A stretch of 64,000 bases of DNA. Source: Guyparkeria sp016278265 (GTDB lineage: Bacteria; Pseudomonadota; Gammaproteobacteria; Halothiobacillales; Halothiobacillaceae). The stretch lies in assembly GCF_044582145.1 (NCBI RefSeq), contig NZ_JBDODO010000011.1; one strand, 5' to 3'. Shown here piece after piece: positions 27,862-36,516 of this stretch (within the stretch, counting starts at the first letter, position 1; the number at the start of each line of letters is the position of its first letter). Under the pieces are notes generated by a model that saw nothing but the letters and a program-made list of their open reading frames with translations, did no database searches and was not told the DNA's origin. The position numbers were made by a program, and so were the translations under genes.

Positions 27862-28673
27862 TCCGGGCCCTGCAAACCGCGATGGGTCGCGCCCCGATCG
27901 GTGACCCGCTCGATACCATGTCGGACAAGCCGCTGGCGGTGCGGGGCCTGACGGTCTCCTACGGCGACAAGCCGGCCGTGTTCTCGCTCGACATGACCGT
28001 CAATGACGGCTCGATGACCGCCATCATTGGCCCGAACGGCGCGGGCAAGTCGACCACCCTCAAGGCCGTGCTCGGCATTGTGCCCCGGTTGTCGGGGGTG
28101 GTGTCGGTGTTCGGTCAGCCGTTGGCCAAAAGCCGCCCCCGCATCGCCTATGTCCCGCAGAGGGCGTCGGTTGATTGGGATTTCCCCACGCGGGTGATCG
28201 ACGTGGTGCTCATGGGGCTGGTGCGCGAACTGGGTCTCTTGCGGCCGGTACGCGACCGGCACCGCAAGCATGCGTTCGAGTGCCTCGATCGCGTCGGCAT
28301 GCGCGATTTCGCCGAGCGGCAGATCGGTCAGCTTTCTGGCGGGCAGCAGCAGCGCGTGTTCCTAGCGCGAGCGCTGGCGCAGGGCGCGGATCTGTATCTG
28401 CTCGACGAGCCGTTCGCCGGGGTGGACGCGGCCACCGAACGGGCCATCATCGACGTACTCAAATCGCTGCGTGCCGATGGCCGCACGGTGGTGGCCGTTC
28501 ACCATGATCTTTCCACGGTGCGCGACTACTTTGATCACGTCATGATCATCAACGTGCACAAGGTCGCCGAAGGGCCGGTCGCCGAAGCGTTTAGCGAGGA
28601 GAACCTGCAGCGCGCCTACGGCGGCCGGCTGGCGGCAAATCTGATGGATCAGTTGCAGCTCGGCGGCCATTGA
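27858..28673 (+). CDS. Metal ABC importer, ATPase subunit
   Basis: A 271-residue ABC ATPase. Walker A is GPNGAGKST, signature LSGGQQQR, Walker B DLYLLDEPF, and the H-loop VHHD. It belongs with MntB/ZnuC-like subunits. The start at 27858 overlaps the binding-protein stop by ATGA; a second possible start is the Met of MSDKPLAVRG 20 residues in, which would give the more usual N-terminus. It energises import through the two permeases that follow. Confidence 0.9.
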   Translation: MIRALQTAMGRAPIGDPLDTMSDKPLAVRGLTVSYGDKPAVFSLDMTVNDGSMTAIIGPNGAGKSTTLKAVLGIVPRLSGVVSVFGQPLAKSRPRIAYVPQRASVDWDFPTRVIDVVLMGLVRELGLLRPVRDRHRKHAFECLDRVGMRDFAERQIGQLSGGQQQRVFLARALAQGADLYLLDEPFAGVDAATERAIIDVLKSLRADGRTVVAVHHDLSTVRDYFDHVMIINVHKVAEGPVAEAFSEENLQRAYGGRLAANLMDQLQLGGH

Positions 28674-29890
28674 TGGGCACCTCGATACTCCTGGATGCCC
28701 TGACATTGCAGCTGGGCTACAACGCCAAGTTGGTGGCGATCGGCGCGGCCCTGTTGGGGATTGCCGCCGGCGCCTCGGGCACCTTCCTGTTCCTGCGCAA
28801 GCGCGCGCTGGTCTCCGATGCCATCAGCCACGCCACTCTGCCGGGCGTGGGGCTCGCCTTCCTCGTTATGGCCGCCTTCGGTGGCGATGGACGCCACCTG
28901 GTCGGGCTGTTGCTGGGGGCGGCATTGACGGCCGGCGCCGGGCTGCTGGCGATGCATTGGCTGACCCGCCGGACGCGTTTGGCCGAGGATGCCGCGATAG
29001 GCGCGGTGCTGTCGGTGTTTTTCGGCTTCGGGGTGGTGTTGCTGACCGTCATCCAGACCGTCTCGGTCGGCCGTCCGGCGGGGCTGGAGGACTTTCTGCT
29101 CGGTGCCACGGCGGGGATGCTCTATCAGGATGCCGTTCTCATTACGGTCGCTGGAGCGTTGGCGGTGCTGGTGGTCTGGTTATTGCGACGACCGATGACG
29201 ATGGTGGCCTTCGATGCCGGCTTTGCCGCGGCATCGGGGGTGAACGTCCGGCGAGTGGATCTGGCCATGATGGGCCTGGTGCTGGCGGTGACCATCATTG
29301 GGCTCAAGATGGTCGGCCTGGTGCTGATCGTCGCGCTGCTGATCATCCCGCCGGTGACTGCTCGTTTCTGGACTAATCGCAGCGACCGGGTGGTCGTCAT
29401 CGCCGGTGTGTTCGGCGGGCTGTCCGGCTTTATCGGCGCGGCGATTTCCGCGACGGCACCGTCGCTGCCGACTGGGCCGATCATCGTGTTGACCGCGTTC
29501 GTCCTGTTTGCCGTCTCGATGCTATTTGCCCCCGGCCGGGGCGTGCTGGCCGCGTGGATGAGACACCGACGTCAGCAACGACGCATCCACCTGCGCCAGG
29601 GGCTGCTGGCCATTGCCCAGGATTTGCCCATCTACGAGCGCTATACCCTGCAATTGCTGGTGCGCGCGGGGTTGGCCCGGGCCGATGGCGTGCCCACCGA
29701 ACTCGGACGCCGCCGTGCCGAGAAGGCCTGCCGTGACGAATCGCGCTGGGCGGTCGCCCGGCGCATGCACTCGCACGAATCGGCCGTGTCGCGCTACGAC
29801 GGGTTGCTGCCGATCGAGAACGTGCTGACCCGCGACGAGATCCGCGAGATCGATCGCCAGATCGCCGACGCCGGCGGGGAGTGCGCCTGA
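28673..29890 (+). CDS. Metal ABC importer permease with C-terminal DNA-binding-like extension
   Basis: A 405-residue subunit starting in a TGATG junction with the ATPase. Residues 1-290 are a MntB/ZnuB-type permease with eight or so helices (LFLRKRALVSDAISHATLPG is the family loop). Unusually, about 110 cytoplasmic residues follow, beginning RRQQRRIHLRQGLLAIAQD. They read like a winged-helix segment (YTLQLLVRAGLARADG, then LGRRRAEKACRDESRWAVARRM) such as in DtxR/MntR-like repressors. The second permease lacks this tail. The tail may be regulatory; it is not the DNA-binding regulator proven for any homologue I know. Confidence 0.82.
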   Translation: MGTSILLDALTLQLGYNAKLVAIGAALLGIAAGASGTFLFLRKRALVSDAISHATLPGVGLAFLVMAAFGGDGRHLVGLLLGAALTAGAGLLAMHWLTRRTRLAEDAAIGAVLSVFFGFGVVLLTVIQTVSVGRPAGLEDFLLGATAGMLYQDAVLITVAGALAVLVVWLLRRPMTMVAFDAGFAAASGVNVRRVDLAMMGLVLAVTIIGLKMVGLVLIVALLIIPPVTARFWTNRSDRVVVIAGVFGGLSGFIGAAISATAPSLPTGPIIVLTAFVLFAVSMLFAPGRGVLAAWMRHRRQQRRIHLRQGLLAIAQDLPIYERYTLQLLVRAGLARADGVPTELGRRRAEKACRDESRWAVARRMHSHESAVSRYDGLLPIENVLTRDEIREIDRQIADAGGECA

Positions 29891-30816
29891 TGGGTGGCGA
29901 ATTCGTCATGCTTTCGCTGGTCCCGATCCTGATCGGCGTCCTCGCGGCGATTGCCTGCGCGTTGCCGGGCAATTTTCTTGTGCTGCGTCGTCAGGCCCTG
30001 ATCGGTGATGCCATCAGTCACGTGGTCCTGCCGGGGATCGTGGTCGGGTTCCTGTTGAGTGGCACGGTCAGTTCCTGGGCGATGATGGCTGGTGCGGCCG
30101 GCGCGGCGATTGTGGCCGTGCTCCTGATCGAGTTGGTCCGACGATTGGGGCGGATCGAGCCCGGCGCGGCCATGGGCGTGGCCTTCACCGCGCTGTTCGC
30201 CTTCGGCGTACTCCTGCTCGAACAGTCGGATACCTCCTCGGTTCATCTGGACGTGCAGCACGCGCTTTACGGCAATCTCGAGAGCCTGATCTGGGTGGAG
30301 GCCCGGGGCTGGAGTTCGCTGCTCGATCCGGTTGCGCTGGCGGGGCTGCCCCCCGAGCTGACACGGATTGCCATCGTGTCGTTGTTGATGCTGGTCTTCA
30401 CCGTGGTGTTCTGGCGGCCGCTCAAGATATCCACCTTCGACGAGGGCTTTGCCCGTGTGCTGGGCATGCGCACCAACCTGATCGGCCTGGGGCTGGTGAT
30501 CATGGCGGCAATCGCCGCGGTGGCATCCTTCGATGCGGTCGGCTCGATCATCGTCATCGCCATGTTCATCTGTCCTCCCGCTGCCGCCCGCCTGATGACC
30601 AATCGGCTCGAGGCCCAGGTGCTCTGGTCGGTGGCCTTTGCCGTCTTCTCGGCGGTCATGGGTTACGTGCTGGCCGGTTACGGTCCATTGTGGCTTGGGG
30701 CAGACGACGCGGTGAGCGCAGCGGGGATGATTGCCACGGTGTCCGGTCTGGTTCTGGCCCTGGCTGCGCTTTACGGTCCGCATCGTCGGTCGACCGGGGT
30801 GTCGGCCGAAGGGTGA
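29890..30816 (+). CDS. Metal ABC importer, second permease
   Basis: A 308-residue integral membrane protein of the ABC-3 family with the loop LVLRRQALIGDAISHVVLPG and about nine hydrophobic segments. The ATG at 29890 lies in a TGATG junction with the first permease; a GTG at 29881 is possible. Two different permease genes imply a heterodimeric channel, as in MntCD/SitCD-type manganese or iron importers, in contrast to ZnuB homodimers. Last gene of the operon; no clear terminator was found in the 115 bp that follow. Confidence 0.88.
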   Translation: MGGEFVMLSLVPILIGVLAAIACALPGNFLVLRRQALIGDAISHVVLPGIVVGFLLSGTVSSWAMMAGAAGAAIVAVLLIELVRRLGRIEPGAAMGVAFTALFAFGVLLLEQSDTSSVHLDVQHALYGNLESLIWVEARGWSSLLDPVALAGLPPELTRIAIVSLLMLVFTVVFWRPLKISTFDEGFARVLGMRTNLIGLGLVIMAAIAAVASFDAVGSIIVIAMFICPPAAARLMTNRLEAQVLWSVAFAVFSAVMGYVLAGYGPLWLGADDAVSAAGMIATVSGLVLALAALYGPHRRSTGVSAEG

Positions 30817-30931
30817 GTGCCCCGTGCTGACGCTGCGAAGGCTTGCCGCTCGGGTAGACTGTTCGCGCGGCGGTTTGAGCTGTCTTGCGCCGTTGATCAC
30901 GAACCCGAATTATCCGAGAGGAATGCAACGC

Positions 30932-31246
30932 ATGATGGACGTCACGAAGGCAGGGAAGGTTGTCGGCCTGGCCGCACTGGCTGGGATATTGTCGGGGATG
31001 TTGGCCGGGTGCTCGGGCCCCAGGGCCGATTTCGAGACCGCCTGCGAGAAGAACTCCGGCGATGCCGAGGGCTGCGCCTGCATGGGCGAGCGCCTGGAGA
31101 ACAACCTCAGCGAGGAGCAGTTCGGTGAGCTGGTCAAGCTGATGGGTGAAGAGGATGCCTCTCTTGAGGAGGTGGGTGGCCGCCTCGAGGAAAACACCTT
31201 CCAGGAATTGATGATCGCCGCGAAGCAGTGCGAAACGCGCCCCTGA
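30932..31246 (+). CDS. Small Cys-rich lipoprotein
   Basis: A 104-residue predicted lipoprotein. GAGAGGA at 30916-30922 is properly spaced from the ATG at 30932; ATGs at 30923 and 30935 share the frame. The lipobox is LAGC at about residue 23-26. The mature part is acidic and has three cysteines in CEKNSGDAEGCACMGERL plus one near the end (KQCETR), suggesting two disulfides in the periplasm. No family is recognised. The next gene begins inside its 3' end. Confidence 0.65.
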   Translation: MMDVTKAGKVVGLAALAGILSGMLAGCSGPRADFETACEKNSGDAEGCACMGERLENNLSEEQFGELVKLMGEEDASLEEVGGRLEENTFQELMIAAKQCETRP

Positions 31247-31833
31247 TTGCCCGCGCTGTCGCGCTCGCTTTCATCCTGGTTGCGCCGCTTTCCCAGGCGC
31301 ACTCTCCACCCTCGCAGCATTCGATGCAGACCGGCGACATCGTTCTGCTGGGCAATGACAGCGCGTGGGGTTTTGTTGCCCGCCGGTTCGCCGACGGCGA
31401 CAGCCGTTGGAGCCATGCCGGCATGGTGATCCGTGACGGGGACGGTGTCGCCGTGGTCCACATGGACGGCTCGCCCCTGGGCGGGCGGATCCGGCGCGAG
31501 TCGGTTGCCTCATTCACCTCGGAGGCTCGGCATGTCAAGGTGGTGCGTCCGCCATTCGACCCTCGACAGCGCGCCCAGGTCGGCGATTGGCTGGCCGACC
31601 ACCTGGCGAAAGAAACCGCGTTCGACACGCGTTTCCGGCTGGACGACGATCCGAGCCTGTACTGCACCGAACTGGTCTGGCGGGCGCTGGATCAGGTGGC
31701 GATGACGCCCGGGGATGACAGCCTGCCGCGTATCGCCGGCCGGGCCTACGTGCCGGTCGATCGACTCGCGACCCTCGGTCGGGTCATCGGCGGCAGGGAA
31801 TGGACGTCGTCGGTTGTTGCCGGGGCGCGCTGA
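31228..31833 (+). CDS. Exported YiiX/YebB-like permuted papain-fold hydrolase
   Basis: A 201-residue protein starting at GTG 31228, within the last 19 bases of the lipoprotein gene. A signal peptide ends near LSQAHS. The fold is the permuted NlpC/P60-like papain type: the GDIVLLGND opening, catalytic His in WSHAGMVI, then Cys in DPSLYCTELVW. YiiX-like proteins are thought to cleave amide or ester bonds in lipids or peptides; the substrate here is unknown. The overlap suggests coupled translation with the lipoprotein. Confidence 0.8.
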   Translation: MRNAPLIARAVALAFILVAPLSQAHSPPSQHSMQTGDIVLLGNDSAWGFVARRFADGDSRWSHAGMVIRDGDGVAVVHMDGSPLGGRIRRESVASFTSEARHVKVVRPPFDPRQRAQVGDWLADHLAKETAFDTRFRLDDDPSLYCTELVWRALDQVAMTPGDDSLPRIAGRAYVPVDRLATLGRVIGGREWTSSVVAGAR

Positions 31834-31880
31834 CTGCATCGATAACGCTTGGCTCCACCAGCCGAGACAGGAGGCACGTA

Positions 31881-32516
31881 ATGGCCAGGCAAGCCGCCTT
31901 CGAGGCCCATCACCGGTGCTATGAAGACTGGTTCGAGCGCCACGAGGCCGCCTATGTCTCCGAACTGCTCGCCCTGCGGGCGTTCCTGCCCTGCGAGGGC
32001 GACGGGTTGGAGATCGGCGTGGGAAGCGGTCGCTTTGCCGGGCCGCTGGGCGTGCAGGTGGGGCTCGACCCGTCTCCGGCCATGCTTGCATATACCGCCC
32101 GGCGTGGCATCGAGGGGGTCGAAGGGGTCGCGGAGGATCTGCCGTTTGCGTCAGGCCGCTTCGACTACGCGCTCTTGGTCACCACGATCTGTTTTCTGGA
32201 TTCGCCCGAGGCTATGGTCGGCGAGGCCCGCCGTGTGCTGCGACCGGGCGGACGGCTGGTGATCGGTTTCATCGACCGCGACAGCCCGCTCGGGCAGGCC
32301 TACGCGACACACCAGCAGGAGAGCGTGTTCTATCCGGACGCCACGTTCTACTCGGCCGACGAGGTGGCGAATTTCCTCGAGGGTGGTGGTTTTCGCGTGG
32401 ATGCCTGGGGCCAAACACTGGCCCACTCCCTTGCCTCGACGCGGGAAATCGAGCCCCTGCGGCCCGGGCGCGGCGAATGCGCCTTTGTGGTCGTCTCGGC
32501 CGTCAACGGGGGCTGA
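31881..32516 (+). CDS. Class I SAM-dependent methyltransferase
   Basis: A 211-residue methyltransferase. AGGAGG lies 6 bases before the ATG at 31881. Motif I is LEIGVGSGRFAGPL, motif II around GLDPSPAMLA, and motif IV FDYALLVTTICFLD, followed by the usual RVLRPGGRLVIGFI. The arrangement matches the UbiE/Methyltransf_11 group. Substrate unknown. It is followed 5 bases later by the DUF1614 gene, so the two share a transcript. Confidence 0.85.
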   Translation: MARQAAFEAHHRCYEDWFERHEAAYVSELLALRAFLPCEGDGLEIGVGSGRFAGPLGVQVGLDPSPAMLAYTARRGIEGVEGVAEDLPFASGRFDYALLVTTICFLDSPEAMVGEARRVLRPGGRLVIGFIDRDSPLGQAYATHQQESVFYPDATFYSADEVANFLEGGGFRVDAWGQTLAHSLASTREIEPLRPGRGECAFVVVSAVNGG

Positions 32517-32521
32517 GACCG

Positions 32522-33172
32522 ATGCCGGGTGGTCCGTTCCTGTTCGCCGTAGTCGGTCTGGTCTTCCTCTTTGTCCTGATCCAGGTCGGGGCGTTGCAGG
32601 TCGCCTTCCACAAGCTGGGGCTCGACCCGGAAGCCGGAATGACGCTGCTGTTCGTCTCCCTGATGGGCAGCCTCGTCAACGTGCCGTTGTTCCGCATGGA
32701 AGCCGAGGAACCCGCCGAACCGCCCCCCGAACTCTTCCGCGGACTGCTCAAACATCGCCAGCCTTTCGAGGGCGTCACGACGGTGGCGGTGAACCTGGGT
32801 GGCTGCCTGCTGCCGCTGACATTCTCCGCCTACCTGGTGCTCCACGCCGGCGCGGCCGGGTTCGACTACCTGCTGGCCGTGGCGACGGTCTCTGCGGTGT
32901 CGTATTACGCCAGCCGCCCCGTGCCGGGGATCGGCATCGGCATGCCGATCATCATCGCGCCGCTGGCGGCTGCCATGGCCGGGATTCTCATTGATCCGGA
33001 GCACGGTCCGGCCATCGCCTACGTGGGCGGTACCCTGGGCGTGCTGATCGGGGCCGATTTGCTGCGTTTGAAGGACATTCGCAAGATGGGATCGCCGGTG
33101 GCCTCCATCGGCGGGGCGGGGACCTTCGACGGGATCTTCATCACCGGGATCATTGCCGTGTTGCTGGCCTAA
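32522..33172 (+). CDS. DUF1614 membrane protein
   Basis: A 216-residue protein with about six hydrophobic segments and the conserved stretches LGLDPEAGMTLLFVSLMGS and ASRPVPGIGIGMP. Ends with GGAGTFDGIFITGIIAVLLA. DUF1614 proteins are found in archaea and many bacteria and have no assigned function. It is the last gene of the run from the lipoprotein onward. Confidence 0.75.
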   Translation: MPGGPFLFAVVGLVFLFVLIQVGALQVAFHKLGLDPEAGMTLLFVSLMGSLVNVPLFRMEAEEPAEPPPELFRGLLKHRQPFEGVTTVAVNLGGCLLPLTFSAYLVLHAGAAGFDYLLAVATVSAVSYYASRPVPGIGIGMPIIIAPLAAAMAGILIDPEHGPAIAYVGGTLGVLIGADLLRLKDIRKMGSPVASIGGAGTFDGIFITGIIAVLLA

Positions 33173-33183
33173 ACGAGCCCCTG

Positions 33184-33290
33184 ATGGGAGCGCGCCGGCA
33201 GGCGTGTGTCCCCGCTTCGGATGCCTCGGTGCCCGACTGGGACGGGGACGGCCTCTGTGGTGGCCTTCGCGGGCGCGGCCCGCTCCCACG
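33184..33290. repeat. Long imperfect inverted repeat, REP-like, between convergent genes
   Basis: TGGGAGCGCGCC (33184-33195) pairs with GCGCGGCCCGCTCCCA (ending near 33288), and a nested pair GTCCCCG / CGGGGAC lies inside. The element fills nearly all of the 120 bp between the ends of the DUF1614 and metY genes. It shares GGGAGCGCGCC with the 13.2-kb element. It could act as a bidirectional transcript end. Confidence 0.55.
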
Positions 33291-33292
33291 CG

Positions 33293-34564
33293 TCAGCGTG
33301 CCGCCTTTAGCGCCTGGTCGAGATCCTCGATCAGATCCTCCACGTGCTCGATGCCGATCGACAGGCGCACCATGTCCGGCGGCACGCCCGCGGCGCGCAG
33401 CTCCTCGTCGTTGAGCTGACGGTGGGTGGTCGAGGCGGGGATGGCCGCGCAGCTCTTGGCATCGCCAATATTGACCAGCCGCAGGATCAGGTTGAGCGCG
33501 TCGTAGAAGCGCACACCCGCCTCGCGGCCGCCCTTGAGCCCGAAGCTGAGGATGCCCGAGGCCCGGCCGTCCATGTATTTCTGCGCCAAGCGGTGGTCCT
33601 TGTGCTCGGGTAGCCCGGCGTACTGCACCCAGCTGACTTGCGGATGCTCCTCGAGGAATTCGGCGATCTCCTGGGTGTTCTCGCAGACTCGATCCATGCG
33701 CAGCGAGAGCGTCTCCAGCCCTTGCAGCAGGTTCCAGGCGGACTGGGCCGACAGGGCGGCGCCGGTATTGCGCATCGGCACCACGCGGGCGCGGGTGATA
33801 AAGGCCGCCTGACCGACGTCGTTGGTGTAACTCACGCCGTGGTAGGAGGGATCGGGCTCGATCAGCAGCGAGAAGCGCTCCGGGTGCGCGGCCCAGTCGA
33901 AGTTGCCCGAGTCGACGATTACGCCGCCGAGGGTGGTGCCATGCCCGCCGATGTACTTGGTCGCCGAGTGGATGACGATGTCGGCGCCGTAATCGATCGG
34001 CTTGAGGAGAAAGGGCGTGCCGACGGTGTTGTCGACCATCAGCGGCAGGCCGTTGCGATGGGCGATGTCGGCCAGTCGCTCGATGTCGGCGACGCTGCCC
34101 GAGGGATTGCCGATCGACTCGCAGTAGATCGCGCGTGTGCGTTCGTCGATCGCCGCCTCGATGCCGGCAAAGTCGTCCTTGTCCTGCATCCGCACCTCGA
34201 TGTCTTGGCGGGGCAGGGTGTGGGCGAACAGGTTGTAGGTGCCGCCGTAGAGCTCGCTGATCGAGATGATGTTGTCGCCGGCCTGGGCGATGGTCTGGAT
34301 CGTGTAGGTGATCGCGGCCATGCCGGTGGCCGTGGCCAAGGCCCCGATGCCGCCGTCGAGTGCCGCCATGCGCGCCTCGAGGACCCCGCAGGTGGGGTTC
34401 ATCATCCGCGAGTAGATATTCCCCTGGACCTTGAGGTCGAACAGGTCGGCCGCGTGCTGGGCGTTGTCGAAGCTGTACGACGTGGTCTGGTGGATCGGCA
34501 CGGCGACGGCGTGCTGGTCGTCCGGTTCGTAGCCGGCGTGCAGGGCGATGGTTTCGGGGCGCAT
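33293..34564 (-). CDS. metY: O-acetylhomoserine sulfhydrylase
   Basis: A 423-residue PLP enzyme of the Cys/Met metabolism family. It makes homocysteine from O-acetylhomoserine and sulfide. Family features are the start MRPETIALHAGYEPDDQHAVAVPI, YSRMMNPTCGVLE, and the PLP lysine in HSATKYIGGHGTTLGG. The long insert EPDPSYHGVSY and the C-terminal INIGDAK-like VNIGDAKSCAAIP motif place it with MetY, not MetB/MetC. No SAM riboswitch or Met box was seen upstream. Direct sulfide assimilation fits a sulfide-rich life style, which is inference. Confidence 0.9.
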   Translation of the reverse strand: MRPETIALHAGYEPDDQHAVAVPIHQTTSYSFDNAQHAADLFDLKVQGNIYSRMMNPTCGVLEARMAALDGGIGALATATGMAAITYTIQTIAQAGDNIISISELYGGTYNLFAHTLPRQDIEVRMQDKDDFAGIEAAIDERTRAIYCESIGNPSGSVADIERLADIAHRNGLPLMVDNTVGTPFLLKPIDYGADIVIHSATKYIGGHGTTLGGVIVDSGNFDWAAHPERFSLLIEPDPSYHGVSYTNDVGQAAFITRARVVPMRNTGAALSAQSAWNLLQGLETLSLRMDRVCENTQEIAEFLEEHPQVSWVQYAGLPEHKDHRLAQKYMDGRASGILSFGLKGGREAGVRFYDALNLILRLVNIGDAKSCAAIPASTTHRQLNDEELRAAGVPPDMVRLSIGIEHVEDLIEDLDQALKAAR

Positions 34565-34632
34565 GCTGTCCTCCTTGTTTTTCTGGAAAGAGTAGCCTCA
34601 AACACGCTCGATGTCTGTCGCGGCCGACTGGC

Positions 34633-35344
34633 TTAGTCGAGCAACAATTCCATCTGGGCGGCAAGCAGGCCGAGCAACGCCAGGATGATCGCCACGGCGA
34701 TCGCGATGGGTTTCCGGGAGCGTCCCGAGTCTTTTCCCATGCCGATCTCCGCGAGGAGGTGGCGGATCTTCTTGCGCTTGTAGACACGGTTGAGCCAGGG
34801 GCTGACCGCGCGGATCGGGATGCCGGCGCGATCGCCCAGGCCGTCGATCATGACGAAGTGTCCCGACGGGTGCCAGGCGAGGTTGTCCGGCGACAGGTCA
34901 TTGATCAACACGTTCGATGCCAGCGCCCAGTCGGCGAATCGCTCCAGCGCCCGTTGTTCGTGCGGTCCGAAACGGCCGCCCTCGACTAGGTCGTGCAGGG
35001 TGGGCGCCAGCTCGCCGTTCTCATCCAGTACCGCTTCCACCAACAGGTCCGCCCCCATGTCCGTGTCGATCACGCCGAGGATGTTGCGGGTAGGGCGCGA
35101 GTCGACCGGGTGCCAGCGCCCGCGAGGCGAGGTGCTCGATCATCTCGCGGGCAAACGCCCGGTGATGCCCGATGCGACGGCGCTTTTGGTAGAAGCGGTC
35201 GCGCTTGTCCCGGCGCTCGATAAAGCGCGGGTTGACCACCTTGACCAGCACGCGTGGGTCGTCGGGGTGGCGGAAGACGAGCTTCTGCGCCCCCTGGCCA
35301 ACGGGGTTGAGGGCGGTGAGTTGAAGGGGAGAGATCAGGTCCAT
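34633..35344 (-). pseudogene. YrbL-like protein gene with a frameshift
   Basis: Two frames together make one YrbL-type (PhoP-regulated network protein, kinase-like fold) gene. The upstream frame (from the ATG at 35344, or 35371) encodes LISPLQLTALNPVGQGAQKL to HRAFAREMIEHLASRA. The expected continuation WHPVDSRPTRNILGVIDTDM is present, but one base out of frame, and runs on through INDLSPDNLAWH and FVMIDGLGD to a C-terminal membrane helix. The shift lies at about 35113-35127 in a GC-rich run. It may be a real loss, a base-calling error or, less likely, programmed. Both parts keep normal coding character, so any decay is recent. Confidence 0.75.
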
Positions 35345-35409
35345 GGGCGCTGCCGAGAAGTAGGCGGGCAAGAAACAGCGGGTGATTGTAGCGTTCCGGC
35401 CATTACGGG

Positions 35410-36417
35410 TCAGTCGGCCTGTTCGTCGGTCGGGGTGATCTCGCGCTCGCAGGCCGTGCCGGTCTCGATGCAGGTGAGGTTCTCCAGGGTCTGCTTCGCG
35501 ATCTGGTCCAGCGCCTCGCGCGTGAGGAAGGCCTGGTGCCCGGTGATCACCACGTTGCCGAACCCGAGTAGCCGGGCGAACTGGTCATCGGTGAGCGGCT
35601 CGTCGCTGCGATCCTCCCAGAACAGAGGCCCCTCGTTCTCGTAGACATCGATGCCGAGTCCGCCGATCTGCCCGGATTTCAGCCCGTCGATGGCCGCCTG
35701 CGTGTCGATGACCGCACCGCGGCTGGTGTTGACGATCAGCACACCCGGTTTGAGTTGTGCGACGGCCGCCGCGTCGATGAGATGGTGGCTGTCCTCGGTC
35801 AGCGGGCAGTGCAGGCTGATGATGTCCGAGCGCGTAAGCAGGTCCTCCAGCGAGACGTAGTCGATGCCCATCGCAAGACATTCGTCGTTGGGATAGGGGT
35901 CGTGGGCGATGACCTTGGCGCCGAAGCCCTGCTTGAGGATGCGCGCGAACACCGTGCCGATGCGCCCGGTGCCGACCACGCCCACCGTCTTGTCGACCAC
36001 GTCCATGCCGACCAGCCCGTGCAGGGCGTAGTTGCCCATGCGGACCTGCGAGACGGCGCGCGGCAGGTGCCGGTTGACGGCCTGCATGAGCGCCACGGCG
36101 TGTTCGGCTACCGCGTTGGGCGAGTAGGCGGGCACGTTTACCACGCGCAGGCCGGTCTCGGCGACCGCGTCGAAATCGACGTGATTGCAGCCGGCACAGC
36201 GCAGGGCGAGCACCTCGGTACCGCCCTCGACCAGGGCGTGGATCACCCGGGCATTGAGGATGTCGTTGGCGAAGACGCAGACGGCCGGATAGCCCTGGGC
36301 CAGATGGACGGTTTCTTCGCTCAGGCGCTGGTCGAAGTAGTCGATCTCATGCCCTTTCCGCTCGGCCTCGAAGGCCTCGCGATCGTAGGGCTTGGTATGG
36401 AAGAAAGCGACTTTCAT
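35410..36417 (-). CDS. ldhA: D-2-hydroxyacid dehydrogenase, D-lactate dehydrogenase type
   Basis: A 335-residue NAD-dependent dehydrogenase that probably reduces pyruvate to D-lactate. The start at 36417 (MKVAFFHTKPYD) is the family N-terminus and has AGGGA upstream; a frame start at 36495 adds only non-conserved residues. NAD motif GTGRIGTVFA, catalytic Arg in NTSRGAV, Glu in ENEGPLFWED and His in TGHQAFLT are all present. Fermentative enzyme of the LdhA class. On the same strand as tmcA but with about 100 bp between. Confidence 0.88.
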   Translation of the reverse strand: MKVAFFHTKPYDREAFEAERKGHEIDYFDQRLSEETVHLAQGYPAVCVFANDILNARVIHALVEGGTEVLALRCAGCNHVDFDAVAETGLRVVNVPAYSPNAVAEHAVALMQAVNRHLPRAVSQVRMGNYALHGLVGMDVVDKTVGVVGTGRIGTVFARILKQGFGAKVIAHDPYPNDECLAMGIDYVSLEDLLTRSDIISLHCPLTEDSHHLIDAAAVAQLKPGVLIVNTSRGAVIDTQAAIDGLKSGQIGGLGIDVYENEGPLFWEDRSDEPLTDDQFARLLGFGNVVITGHQAFLTREALDQIAKQTLENLTCIETGTACEREITPTDEQAD

Positions 36418-36516
36418 AGCAGTGATGTCCCTGTCTGCATCGATGGAATGGTGCCTTGGATTCGTCGCGCCGGATTGGTGCGTCGTCGGCGTCAAGCATA
36501 GCGCGCTATTCCCACT

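Noticed and set aside
34564..34632. A SAM riboswitch before metY
   Set aside because: The upstream interval is only about 70 bp to the next gene and has no visible P1-P4 helices or kink-turn.
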